From positions 51,160 through 115,159 of the forward strand of contig JASLHI010000014.1 of assembly GCA_030149815.1 (NCBI GenBank): a stretch of 64,000 nt of DNA. The letters run 5' to 3'. Numbering within the stretch: the first letter of the stretch is position 1; each line of letters starts with the position of its first letter. A model generated the notes under the pieces. That model was not told where the DNA came from, made no database searches, and saw only the letters and a list, made by a program, of their open reading frames with translations. This stretch comes from Aquirhabdus sp. Lineage in GTDB: Bacteria > Pseudomonadota > Gammaproteobacteria > Pseudomonadales > Moraxellaceae. Made by a program: the position numbers and the translations under genes. Of this stretch, positions 9,562-18,080 are shown piece after piece.

Positions 9562-11133
9562 TTATGCATTTTCAGAGATCTCTCTAATGACTTTTTCTTG
9601 GGTCACCTCATCTGTATCAATCGGTAAATACGATGTGACTAACCACAATCCACGTAAAAGCTCCCCAGAACTGGAAATGAGAGGAACATGTTGTTCGGTT
9701 GATTCAGCGTGCTGCATCGCAATGGCAAGCGAGAGACCAGGAGCCAAGGCATATGTGCTTTCCAATAAAGATCCGCTATAAATCAGGTTCTCAGCAGGCA
9801 AATCAAAAGGTCGAAGCGCTAAGGCTAATTCGCGAAGATTCATGTTGTTGGATGGATTGATATCTGTCATTAAAATACGCTGATCAGATATTAAATCCAC
9901 GGTATCGCTAGGATAAAAACGACGTAGCTCATCAAAGCCATCATTGATTGCTGTCGCTTCAAGCGATTCACCCGCATTAACAGGTTTTGGTCTGCTTTTC
10001 AGAATAGGTTTCGTTATTCGAGACAAAACAGGTAATGAGGGAATCGGCGTCACATCATTCGTGATTAAAAATGAAAAGCTCGATTCTGTTGGAATAAGGT
10101 GAGAATTTTCAGGGAGCAACAGATCAATCAAATCTTGGTCTAAACTCGAATCCACGCCGATCACAAACAGAACTGAAGACTCAGTATCTTTTGATTGTGC
10201 AGTAAGTATGTGTTCAAGATGTTGTAAAGTCTCATCAGCATCTTTGGTGATACGATAAATCCACTGAATCTGATCGACATGAAAACCATAGCGCAGCATC
10301 TGATCAGCAGCAGCTTGTTGTAGATACTGCTGATCCTGAACAGACAGATGATGTGGTAGTAAATATAAGATTTTTAGCTGTTTAGGCCATACATGTGATT
10401 GCTCTTTAATAGAGTTCTGAACAGGCTCTGTTGCTTTCCTACCCTGCCAAGCAGGATGCAAAATCGCTTGCTGAGAATGATTCGGCTCTTGCCACACAAA
10501 TATCTCTGTAATTCCCTCGGCAAGTGTAGTTAAGACTGAATCCAATTGATCATAAATATTCTGCGTTAAAGCTTCTATGCGTCGAGCTCTAACTGATAAA
10601 TGTCCATCAGCAACATTCTTAGGATTATCCGAATACGCTATTGAACTATTTATGGCCAAATCAATACGACGACTCAATAACTTTGCACCATTCGCATTCC
10701 ATAGTTCGCCATCACATTGGGCAGTTTTGAATTGCTGTAAACCTTCTATAATTTGATCAGCATAATCCCCTAATTGAGTTTGGACGGTGACTGCATAGAC
10801 AGACAACCAAGGCATTTTTTGGTTTTCAGGCAAAATCTCTTTATGACATTCAGATTGTTGTTCTAATGCAATATTACTACGCACTTTGAACCATTTATGA
10901 AATCGAAAAATACCATATACGCAAGCGACGATAAAACTAGGCAGCAGGATGAGTATTAAAATCAGTGATGTGGGAGACACATCAGCGCTCGTCTGACGCC
11001 AATATGAAATTGCAACTAAGCCGCACAAACCAAATACACCAGCAATTAATAAAATCCAACGCAAACGACTACTCCAATTCCAAATATTTTTATTGTTTGT
11101 AGCAACAGCTCTGTAAAAATTAACTATTCCCAA
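9562..11133 (-). CDS. unrecognised T6SS-linked membrane protein (523 aa)
   Basis: I do not recognise this protein with confidence. It has two N-terminal membrane helices (about 25-44 and 55-76) and then about 440 soluble residues. One segment, LSVYAVTVQTQLGDYADQII and its continuation to LLSRRIDL, recalls DUF2875/Tla3-type T6SS lipase-adapter proteins, but this is from memory and weak. Its start overlaps the end of the PAAR gene by 14 bp and its stop is 39 bp from the tssM start, so it is almost certainly co-translated with the T6SS unit. Plausible roles are an adaptor for effector loading or a membrane-complex accessory. No enzyme motif is visible. Confidence 0.7.
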   Translation of the reverse strand: MGIVNFYRAVATNNKNIWNWSSRLRWILLIAGVFGLCGLVAISYWRQTSADVSPTSLILILILLPSFIVACVYGIFRFHKWFKVRSNIALEQQSECHKEILPENQKMPWLSVYAVTVQTQLGDYADQIIEGLQQFKTAQCDGELWNANGAKLLSRRIDLAINSSIAYSDNPKNVADGHLSVRARRIEALTQNIYDQLDSVLTTLAEGITEIFVWQEPNHSQQAILHPAWQGRKATEPVQNSIKEQSHVWPKQLKILYLLPHHLSVQDQQYLQQAAADQMLRYGFHVDQIQWIYRITKDADETLQHLEHILTAQSKDTESSVLFVIGVDSSLDQDLIDLLLPENSHLIPTESSFSFLITNDVTPIPSLPVLSRITKPILKSRPKPVNAGESLEATAINDGFDELRRFYPSDTVDLISDQRILMTDINPSNNMNLRELALALRPFDLPAENLIYSGSLLESTYALAPGLSLAIAMQHAESTEQHVPLISSSGELLRGLWLVTSYLPIDTDEVTQEKVIREISENA

Positions 11134-11392
11134 CTGTTAAAGCTTGGTTTGCAATCAGTAATGCACCGCATGCAGTTTTATCTCCATGCCGAGCAACTGC
11201 TTTGCCATTTACAATCATTGTTTGATCTCCACTGACAATGGTTGTCGTTCCACCATGTCCTTTGATCGGACAAGTCACTTGATCGCCGACACAAGCAATC
11301 GCAACCCCATTGATCGTCAGCGTAGAACTACCTTGAATCACCGTTCCACCATGCGATGTGGTCGCGCCCACAGTAATCAATGCCTTTGCCAT
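11120..11392 (-). CDS. PAAR-domain protein (T6SS spike tip)
   Basis: A 90-residue stand-alone PAAR protein that would cap a VgrG trimer and sharpen the T6SS spike. The beta repeats are clear: MAKALITVGATTSHGGTVIQ, TLTINGVAIACVGDQVTC, and MIVNGKAVARHGDKTACG. Conserved His/Cys residues (H14, C34, C41, H69, C75) fit the zinc-binding site of the family. There is no C-terminal toxin extension, so this is a structural tip rather than an effector. It sits between tagX and the 523-aa unknown gene. No vgrG lies in the window, so its spike partner must be encoded elsewhere. Confidence 0.92.
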   Translation of the reverse strand: MAKALITVGATTSHGGTVIQGSSTLTINGVAIACVGDQVTCPIKGHGGTTTIVSGDQTMIVNGKAVARHGDKTACGALLIANQALTVGNS

Positions 11393-11443
11393 AATGCACT
11401 CTGATCATTTATATATATGAAGCATCACTTCTATTCTTAAAAA

Positions 11444-12358
11444 CTACTCATAAGCTGGCGCATTTGGATCAACTGATTCTGAAGTCAACTTCTGAGCAAT
11501 ATCGGCATTCCCCAATACACCAAGCATCCGAAACTCGGTATGTCCTAAATCCATCATTTTCCAGCGTCCACCCCATGTTAATCCGACTGATTCAGCAACC
11601 TCACCATAATGCTGATACCCTTGCATTGCCCAAGGATCTTTTTCAGTAATCACCACCTTCCCATTACGCAGAAATGCAACATCTCCTGCCAATCCAAATT
11701 GGTGGTAACTCCGATAACCCGTCGCATGCGTGACATTTTCCCCCATACCAGCCAATCGATTCTGCCGCTCTGGACTTCGATAACCTTCTAACAAAACCAG
11801 ATCGTAACCATAACGCTCTTTCATCAGCTTAAAGACCAAAAGTAGTCGTTGGACATATCTTGGATTCATCTTGTCCCATTTCCGATCTGCGGTTTGCAAC
11901 ATCCGTTCCGCAGGCACTATTGTTACCGAACCACTTTGATCAATCATTTCAGCATGACGAGCAACCTTTTCTGCGTCGACAATCAAATCCGTCGCAACTT
12001 CGGGTGGAGGCACCAACATTTCACCTTCTAATAACGCATAAATCTGCGGATCCGTATCCCGAAAAGACTCATAGTCCATTGGAGGCACTGAAGGCTGACG
12101 CGTTGCAACCCAAATCACTGGCGTAATCAACAAAATCAAACCTGCCGATACAATCCAAATCGACTGGCGATGCTCGACAGTTTTAAACTCTGTCTTTGGT
12201 GTTGGAATAGCCAAAACAAAACGACGAATAAATACTCTCGAAAATCGATGAATAACTCTAGGCCACGCTCGAATATAATCTCTCGCACTGGATGAAAGCA
12301 GTAACACTCCTGCACTGCCAATCAGCAAGAAATAGCCAAAAATTATTAGCCAAATCAT
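11444..12358 (-). CDS. tagX: T6SS-associated peptidoglycan hydrolase TagX (M15/VanY-like)
   Basis: Membrane-anchored zinc peptidase predicted to open the peptidoglycan layer so that the T6SS envelope complex can assemble. In Acinetobacter TagX was described as an L,D-endopeptidase needed for T6SS activity. The protein has two hydrophobic segments (about 2-22 and 67-86). The M15 catalytic domain shows GYRSPERQNRL (192-202), SYHQFGLAGDV (217-227), whose H219 and D226 are zinc ligands, and GHTEF (272-276) supplying the third ligand H273. All expected metal ligands are present, so the enzyme should be active. It lies between the unknown 266-aa gene and PAAR in the leftward unit. Confidence 0.88.
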   Translation of the reverse strand: MIWLIIFGYFLLIGSAGVLLLSSSARDYIRAWPRVIHRFSRVFIRRFVLAIPTPKTEFKTVEHRQSIWIVSAGLILLITPVIWVATRQPSVPPMDYESFRDTDPQIYALLEGEMLVPPPEVATDLIVDAEKVARHAEMIDQSGSVTIVPAERMLQTADRKWDKMNPRYVQRLLLVFKLMKERYGYDLVLLEGYRSPERQNRLAGMGENVTHATGYRSYHQFGLAGDVAFLRNGKVVITEKDPWAMQGYQHYGEVAESVGLTWGGRWKMMDLGHTEFRMLGVLGNADIAQKLTSESVDPNAPAYE

Positions 12359-12390
12359 GAGCTAAATACTTTTATCATGAATCAAATAAA

Positions 12391-13191
12391 TCACTTACTA
12401 TCGTCGCTAGACTTCGCTCTCGTTGTGATATTGACTGCTAAAGGATGATCCATCGTATCGAGCATGCTCTTGACCAACAGTACGTCTTTATCATGCGAGA
12501 ATGGTTTCTTCTGTGTTGCAACGGCAGGTGTCATCGCAGCAGATAGACTATTCTTAGTTTTGCTTTTCTGGACGGTATCAGCAGTAATCTTATCTTGTTC
12601 TAATTTTGGTTTTTCAATGGGATGGCTACCCACTCTGTTATTTGTGATATGGGGTGGTGCTAAGGCATCGCTATGCTGAGTCTTGCTTTCGATCAATCTT
12701 TGAAGCCGTGCATCATCTTTAGAAGGGGACAAGCTCTGTTCTTCAACTTTTTGACGACTTATTTTTAATTGAATCGTTTTCTGAATATCATCTTCCTTGA
12801 ATGAAGCCAACGGATTATTAATTGGCGCAGGACTCAATGGTATTAATAAGTGATTATCTTTATGATCAATTCGTTGATGTGTAACTGACAGTGTTAGCAG
12901 CTGTTTTGGTGTAGATTCAGAAATAGTCTTCTGTACCGTAGACGTTTGTACTGCAGACGTTGTTAATAGTGGAACTGAAGTAGAAGTTTGATCTGTTGAT
13001 TTCATCAAACCCACAGCGCCACCACTTAAAACCCCACCAGCGATAAAACTGATAATCGACAGCCCAATCGATTTTTGTTTAGACCAACCTAAAGGCTGCG
13101 CAGCACCAAGGATGCTGAACGCCGTTGCCGCTTTGCGGGTTTCATATAAGCTAGGGCGATTTTGTTGTTTTGGATGTTGTTGATGATTCAT
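12391..13191 (-). CDS. unrecognised single-pass membrane protein in the T6SS locus (266 aa)
   Basis: No family is recognised. A basic, Gln-rich N-terminus of about 40 residues is followed by one membrane helix (about 41-62, with GG and SGG small-residue motifs). A Ser/Thr/Lys-rich, low-complexity domain of about 200 residues follows that looks extended or disordered. The likely topology is N-inside with the long tail in the periplasm. The start at 13191 has AGGGC upstream with good spacing. It lies between tssL and tagX, 32 bp before tagX and 111 bp after tssL. The position suggests an accessory envelope protein of the secretion complex. No catalytic motif is seen. Confidence 0.65.
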   Translation of the reverse strand: MNHQQHPKQQNRPSLYETRKAATAFSILGAAQPLGWSKQKSIGLSIISFIAGGVLSGGAVGLMKSTDQTSTSVPLLTTSAVQTSTVQKTISESTPKQLLTLSVTHQRIDHKDNHLLIPLSPAPINNPLASFKEDDIQKTIQLKISRQKVEEQSLSPSKDDARLQRLIESKTQHSDALAPPHITNNRVGSHPIEKPKLEQDKITADTVQKSKTKNSLSAAMTPAVATQKKPFSHDKDVLLVKSMLDTMDHPLAVNITTRAKSSDDSK

Positions 13192-13302
13192 ATTATTGCC
13201 CTAAAATTTCAAAACTGGTGTGTCTCAACGACAAACTAAAAATATTAAAATTTATAAATTGTGTAGCTCTTTTTTCTAAAAAATGACTTCACCTAAATCG
13301 CA

Positions 13303-14154
13303 TTAAGGTAAGTAAACCGTAATATTGGCTTGTTGCTCTGGCATCGCGATTAAATGGTTATAAGGCGCCATAGTTTGTTGATCCTGACGACGTAAAGACC
13401 AATCCAGCCCAACAAATGCACACACAGTCATTACACCGAGCAAAAATAATATGAACACCATCGGCAACTCACTTCGGATCGCATGTTTAACTTGATCTGG
13501 AATCGCCCAAAATGGCGCAAAAGGTTGTTTTTTACCTTTCAAAAAAGTAATTTCATCGCCAAGACGAGCAATCAAATAGTTAATTTTCTCGGGTGCTTCT
13601 AAGCGATACTTACCGTGAAAACCAAGCAATAAGCAGAAATGAGAAACCTCTAACGCAGGCAACCGAATTGCACCCTGCCCGCGCAATGTTTCAAGCATGG
13701 TGAAGAATTGTTCACCCGCCAGTTGAGATCCAAACAACGTTAACTGCAACGGCGCACCGCCCCACTCAGCTTGAATAGCCTCATATTCTGGATTGCGCTG
13801 AGTCATCAACGTCTCATCCACCAATGCACAATACGCATATTTAGCATCATGAATATTGTCGGCAGAAAACTCCGCACGACGCGCTTGGCGTTCAAAGTGA
13901 ACAAAAAAATCCATCAGCTTCTCACGCAATGATTTTGCACTTTCAGGAAGATAACCATTACGTAATAAGAAAATTAAGTAAAATCCATCGTACATATAAT
14001 CTACGAGCGATCGCTGTCCAACACGAGCAAGCACATCCTGACGAACAAGCTCACCTGCCGATCCACGACCAATCTCTCCACTCGCGAATAGCGATGGCGC
14101 GCCTGCTGAATTTGCAGAACCGTAAAGTGGCATACGTCCTAAATCATTACTCAT
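13303..14154 (-). CDS. tssL: T6SS membrane-complex protein TssL (DotU/IcmH family)
   Basis: Inner-membrane partner of TssM. The 283-residue protein has the DotU cytoplasmic domain (LVDYMYDGFYLIFLLRNG, then YAYCALVDETLM, ending in the helical LLGFHGKYRL motif near residue 180). A single C-terminal membrane helix follows (about 231-251), and a 30-residue tail faces the periplasm. It has no fused OmpA/peptidoglycan-binding domain, which some TssL proteins carry; that role may be filled by TagN. Its ATG overlaps the tssK stop by 4 bp (14151-14154), indicating translational coupling. Confidence 0.95.
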   Translation of the reverse strand: MSNDLGRMPLYGSANSAGAPSLFASGEIGRGSAGELVRQDVLARVGQRSLVDYMYDGFYLIFLLRNGYLPESAKSLREKLMDFFVHFERQARRAEFSADNIHDAKYAYCALVDETLMTQRNPEYEAIQAEWGGAPLQLTLFGSQLAGEQFFTMLETLRGQGAIRLPALEVSHFCLLLGFHGKYRLEAPEKINYLIARLGDEITFLKGKKQPFAPFWAIPDQVKHAIRSELPMVFILFLLGVMTVCAFVGLDWSLRRQDQQTMAPYNHLIAMPEQQANITVYLP

Positions 14155-15512
14155 GATTGCATGACCGCCATTAACTCAATTTTTAAATCAGCAAAACCAT
14201 TCGGAACATAGAGACAAATGGATTCTGCTTGGAGCATCTGTTCATACAATACGCCATGCGGTTCCAATGCAAAATATGAACTGCCAGGACGAATTGGAAT
14301 TGCAGAGGGTACATGTGCAACATGCGTGATTGCCACGGCGGGTAATGCTGCTAAGACACGCTTTTCAACATCATCAGGTGCACCGACTTTGAAGCGAATT
14401 GGAACAGATACAACCAACTCATGCGCAGGCATCGCCGAACTTACCGCAAGATATAGACGTGTTCCACGATCAATTTTGTCTGACTCCAAACGCCCGAACC
14501 AATAAGAGGTGCGTGTTTCGCGTAATGGAATTGCCAAGAACCGACTAGAAATCACCGTATCCAACAAGCTACGAATAATTTGATCAAGCAACACAAATCC
14601 ATTCATGGGCGCATCATGAATATAAGTTGGAAGATCATCCAACTTATAAGACTTCGCGAATGTCATCAATCCACCCGCCATACGCAATAATTCTTGATGT
14701 AATCGTTCAGGATGAAAACCATTATTTTGGACAAAATGAGATAATGTGGCATACGAACTACTCAAGGTATGCAACAACCAGAATGAAGCAATATCACCAG
14801 AACGAAACTCAACGACATCTTGATCAGGTTCACGATGATGCCCATATAAAGTCGTAATTTTTGCTTGCATCACGCCCATTAACCGACGCAGTAATATCAT
14901 CATGGTCGAAGAACTGCCAATGCTAATAACTGGAGGAGTAAAAGCTGAATCTAACTCAAACACTCCAGCCGTCGTACGGCAAAGTTTAGCAATCGGCAAT
15001 GAAATCATGCCATCCAATGCCGAATCATCACCATCCAAATGAACTCCTAAAATCAGACGACCCAATCTCTGAAGAACCGTAATTTCTGAAGTTTCAGCAT
15101 TGGTCATAAGGTCATCAACAAGTTCATGCTTAGACACAAAACGCGCAGGGCGGCTGTGCTCTTGTGCACTGACATTACTTTGACCAACGCGAAGGATCGG
15201 AATTGCCAAATGCACCGTAAACTGATCGGGTAAAGTGCTCACATCCAGTTGAATTGGACTGGGTAATACATCTCGCTCTGGTGCTAAATAACTCTCGCCA
15301 TCTGGCCAAATTACATTCGCCTGAGAAAGCGACAACAGACCATTAGCTAACAAAATAGGATCTATCGTAATCGAACGCACACCAAATGCATAAGGATGAA
15401 GAACCTTTAACGCTTCAGATAAACGATGCTCATGATATTGATCTTGCATTTGAAAATGCTGGGGTCTGAGAAACAAACCTTCACCCCAAAGCACCTTTGC
15501 TGTTTGATACAT
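14151..15512 (-). CDS. tssK: T6SS baseplate protein TssK
   Basis: Trimeric baseplate subunit that links the TssEFG wedge to the TssLM membrane complex. The N-terminus VLWGEGLFLRPQHFQMQDQYHE (split here as VLWGEGLFLRPQHF and QMQDQYHE) is the family hallmark. The length of 453 residues is normal, and the C-terminal motif YFALEPHGVLYEQ with SICLYVPNGF is conserved. The gene follows tssJ-like by 12 bp and overlaps tssL by 4 bp, so all three are in one transcript. Confidence 0.96.
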   Translation of the reverse strand: MYQTAKVLWGEGLFLRPQHFQMQDQYHEHRLSEALKVLHPYAFGVRSITIDPILLANGLLSLSQANVIWPDGESYLAPERDVLPSPIQLDVSTLPDQFTVHLAIPILRVGQSNVSAQEHSRPARFVSKHELVDDLMTNAETSEITVLQRLGRLILGVHLDGDDSALDGMISLPIAKLCRTTAGVFELDSAFTPPVISIGSSSTMMILLRRLMGVMQAKITTLYGHHREPDQDVVEFRSGDIASFWLLHTLSSSYATLSHFVQNNGFHPERLHQELLRMAGGLMTFAKSYKLDDLPTYIHDAPMNGFVLLDQIIRSLLDTVISSRFLAIPLRETRTSYWFGRLESDKIDRGTRLYLAVSSAMPAHELVVSVPIRFKVGAPDDVEKRVLAALPAVAITHVAHVPSAIPIRPGSSYFALEPHGVLYEQMLQAESICLYVPNGFADLKIELMAVMQS

Positions 15513-15524
15513 GATGTTCTGACC

Positions 15525-16397
15525 TTACTGACACACAGAAGAAAGTTCTGTCTCAATCGGAGACGTTTGAGGCTTCTTTACGTTGGATGTCGTTTGATCT
15601 GATGCACTTGGAGCCACAGGCAACAAGCCATCTTTGACTCGAACATCACAACGACCGAGAGCAAGACGCAGCGGTTTGTCACTCTGTAATCTCTTGACAG
15701 GAATAAACAATCGCCAGCGATGTGCTCGTTTGTGAAGTTGGAATAACATCGCAACAAACTGAGAATCAGATGGATACTTGACCCGTATTTGAGTCGAATG
15801 ATTTGGCAATATTAATTCTTCTTGATAAGGCAATGCGTTAAGACTATCCGCTTCTTCTAAACCAATTTTGTTGAAAGCTGCACTGTCTTGTAAGGCATAG
15901 AATCTAAATACGGTGCTAAAACCATGTCCTTCCGTATCACCATTGGCATCAGCACTTGTCTCAACAATCACACTCTGACTGCGAGGAATTTGACTGGCTG
16001 TGAAATCTTTAGCGGCTTTTAATTGTTCTTTTACAGCTACTTCTGCTGGGGAGTCTTTTAATCCAAACGCAACCATCAACCTACTAAACATCCCAACAAC
16101 TGAAAATGGCGATTTGGTAGTTGAATCCAATGTGACATCAGTAGATTTAGAACTCAGTACATCCGTGACCGCACCGATAGAACTTGATGCTGTGCTCGCA
16201 GCAGTACTAGATGCATTCGTTGCACCAAATGATGGAGTCATCGCAGCAGATGCCAGTGTCTTTTGAGCAGATAACACGGTTTGACTAACATCACTCACTG
16301 GCACAACCGAGGACGGTATACTCGGTGACAACTGACAACCTATTAATGATAACTGCGACACAATAATTATCGAGAATAGAATAAAAGACAAACGCAT
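15525..16397 (-). CDS. tssJ: TssJ-like outer-membrane lipoprotein
   Basis: First gene of the leftward T6SS unit. A signal peptide ends in the lipobox SLIGC with Cys21, so the protein should be lipidated in the periplasm. The C-terminal half carries the TssJ core: a beta strand, then FRFYALQDSAAFNKI, a Pro/Asn turn, FVAMLFQLHKRAHRWR and LALGRCDVRV. TssJ normally tethers TssM to the outer membrane. At 290 residues it is much longer than the usual 150-180. The extra length is a Ser/Ala/Thr-rich linker (about 25-100) between the lipid anchor and the TssJ fold, plus a C-terminal tail. The assignment rests on motif pattern and operon position. Confidence 0.75.
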   Translation of the reverse strand: MRLSFILFSIIIVSQLSLIGCQLSPSIPSSVVPVSDVSQTVLSAQKTLASAAMTPSFGATNASSTAASTASSSIGAVTDVLSSKSTDVTLDSTTKSPFSVVGMFSRLMVAFGLKDSPAEVAVKEQLKAAKDFTASQIPRSQSVIVETSADANGDTEGHGFSTVFRFYALQDSAAFNKIGLEEADSLNALPYQEELILPNHSTQIRVKYPSDSQFVAMLFQLHKRAHRWRLFIPVKRLQSDKPLRLALGRCDVRVKDGLLPVAPSASDQTTSNVKKPQTSPIETELSSVCQ

Positions 16398-16838
16398 TTT
16401 TTACTCATTATAAATATACAATTTTAGATAATAAAATTTATTTGATTTAATTTTGGTCGTGCATTATTAACATTTAAAAAAATTAGTAAACCCCACACTT
16501 TGTTATCAAATTGTAAATCAAAAAATTAACATCACGTCAAATTAGAAAATATTCATTGTCATTAAATAGTATAAATTTTTAATAAAAAATGCTTGCCATG
16601 CTAGCAATTGTGCAATAGCATTCTCCGAAATTGTTCTAACAACATTAGTTTAACAACAAATAAACATTGATAAATTTATTTATGTGCCGTGGTTCTCACT
16701 TTAACAACAAATGAAATTAATAATGAAAAAAATTTATCATGATTAATAATATTATTAATAACTCTAAAAATTTTAGAGAAGTAGTTATCATTTCTAATTA
16801 TTAATAATTTATTTACTAACAATAAAGCCGAGGTTTTC
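16398..16838. promoter_or_regulatory. divergent T6SS intergenic control region
   Basis: 441 bp between the divergent tssJ-like and asaA-like genes, strikingly AT-rich and without a credible ORF. It should hold promoters for both units, although I cannot fix -35/-10 boxes with confidence and see no sigma-54 consensus. Visible structure: an 18-bp perfect palindrome (16742-16759), a 17-bp palindrome (CTCTAAAA-A-TTTTAGAG, 16762-16778), a TGCTA/TAGCA dyad (16599-16620), and TAACAACA repeated at 16637, 16651 and 16702, the last two inside a 13-bp direct repeat. AT-richness makes H-NS-type silencing plausible but not shown. Confidence 0.6.
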
Positions 16839-17528
16839 ATGATTAGTTTTAATACTAAGGGTTACTCTATTCTATTTATTATGTTGGCATTAGATATATC
16901 TGGCTGTTCAACCGTAGCAGATCAAAATAAAGTTGAAAAAACACGCGTTTTGGGTGTACCAACTGCAACCATTGAAACCAATCCAGAAATTCTTAACCTT
17001 GAAGCGAATGTGCGAAAATCGCCAAATGATCCAGTCGCATGGAGTGGTCTTGCAAAAGCATATTTTGACCATCAAAAGTATGATCTTGCTATTCAGGCTG
17101 GAAACTCCTCTTTACAACTCAAACCTGATAATCCAGATGTCCGAAATATTGTTTTTGTATCAGGCTTGCGTATTGCAAGTTCAAGCTTAAATGGAATCCG
17201 CAAAGATCAACCGTTGACAGGCAGTAATCTTGCAGATGCCCAAACACTCGTCGGCACAATCCGTCAATCACTTGGTGAAACTTCGCTGACAGGCTCTAAT
17301 ACCACGACACTAGACTCAGGAAAAGTCCTTACACATCATACAAAAAAGAAGAAAAAAACTTATGTTGCAAAGCATGAGAACACCTCTCCCCAACCAAACA
17401 CAGATACAACAATTACAACATCAAACAAGCCTGTTGTGATTAGCAACAAGCCTGTCGGTGCAACAAAACCTGCTCAGACTCCAGCGATACAAGCAGCAGC
17501 AAACAACCCTTTTGGGGCGTTTAAATAA
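16839..17528 (+). CDS. AsaA-like TPR lipoprotein, first gene of rightward T6SS unit
   Basis: Predicted lipoprotein: hydrophobic N-terminus with lipobox DISGC, Cys23. A TPR-like segment (about 50-95: NDPVAWSGLAKAYFDHQKYD, then LAIQAGNSSLQLKPDNPDVR) follows, then a Lys/Thr-rich low-complexity C-terminus. Position directly before tssB and the overall form match AsaA of Acinetobacter T6SS loci, a periplasmic factor reported to affect assembly; I assign this tentatively and give no symbol. ATG at 16839 has GAGG seven bases upstream. tssB starts 36 bp after the stop. Confidence 0.7.
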   Translation: MISFNTKGYSILFIMLALDISGCSTVADQNKVEKTRVLGVPTATIETNPEILNLEANVRKSPNDPVAWSGLAKAYFDHQKYDLAIQAGNSSLQLKPDNPDVRNIVFVSGLRIASSSLNGIRKDQPLTGSNLADAQTLVGTIRQSLGETSLTGSNTTTLDSGKVLTHHTKKKKKTYVAKHENTSPQPNTDTTITTSNKPVVISNKPVGATKPAQTPAIQAAANNPFGAFK

Positions 17529-17564
17529 TAAGTTCAACCCATAAACCAGATATTGGAAATAAAA

Positions 17565-18080
17565 ATGGCTAAACGTGAAAGTGTACAAAAACGCCTCCAA
17601 CGCGTTCGTCCTCCTCGAGTACAACTCGCCTACGACGTTGAAGTCGGAGATGCGAAAGAACTCAAAGAACTCCCATTTGTAGTCGGAGTGATGGGAGATT
17701 TTGCAGGCTCATCTATCGTTGAACAGGCAAAGCTTAAAGATAAAAAATTCGTCAATGTCGATTTAGAAAACATTGATGAGGTCATTTCAGCGATGTCACC
17801 GCGTGCAGTTTTTCGCACGCCCAACTATTTGACCGAAAAAGGTGGTGAATTTGGTGTCGATTTGACCTTCAAATGCATGGAAGATTTTCGCCCAGAAGCA
17901 GTCGTTCAACAAATCGACCCATTACGAGAACTCGTTGCCGCACGTGGTCGCTTAACCGATCTACGCAATAAGATTTCAACCAGTGAGCGCCTCGAAGACT
18001 TACTTGATGATGTTCTCCGTAATACCGAGCAAGTTCAAAAACTAGGTAAATTGACTGCCGCAGGAGATCACAATGCGTAA
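17565..18080 (+). CDS. tssB: T6SS contractile sheath small subunit TssB
   Basis: Forms the contractile sheath with TssC. The protein begins MAKRESVQKRLQRVRPPRVQ, continues with ELPFVVGVMGDFAG, and ends with EDLLDDVLRN, all typical of TssB/VipA. The helix around residues 140-165 is the segment that inserts into TssC. ATG at 17565 is preferred over an in-frame TTG at 17553 because GGAA lies just before it. The stop overlaps the tssC start by 8 bp, so the two sheath subunits are probably made in fixed ratio. Confidence 0.97.
   Translation: MAKRESVQKRLQRVRPPRVQLAYDVEVGDAKELKELPFVVGVMGDFAGSSIVEQAKLKDKKFVNVDLENIDEVISAMSPRAVFRTPNYLTEKGGEFGVDLTFKCMEDFRPEAVVQQIDPLRELVAARGRLTDLRNKISTSERLEDLLDDVLRNTEQVQKLGKLTAAGDHNA

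Noticed and set aside
16398..16838. Sigma-54 promoter for the T6SS units
   Set aside because: No TGGCAC-N5-TTGC(A/T) match was found on either strand; the closest pieces are out of spacing.
16933..17190. Second frame inside the asaA-like gene
   Set aside because: Overlapping frame without a plausible start; the lipoprotein frame has a lipobox and TPR-like sequence.
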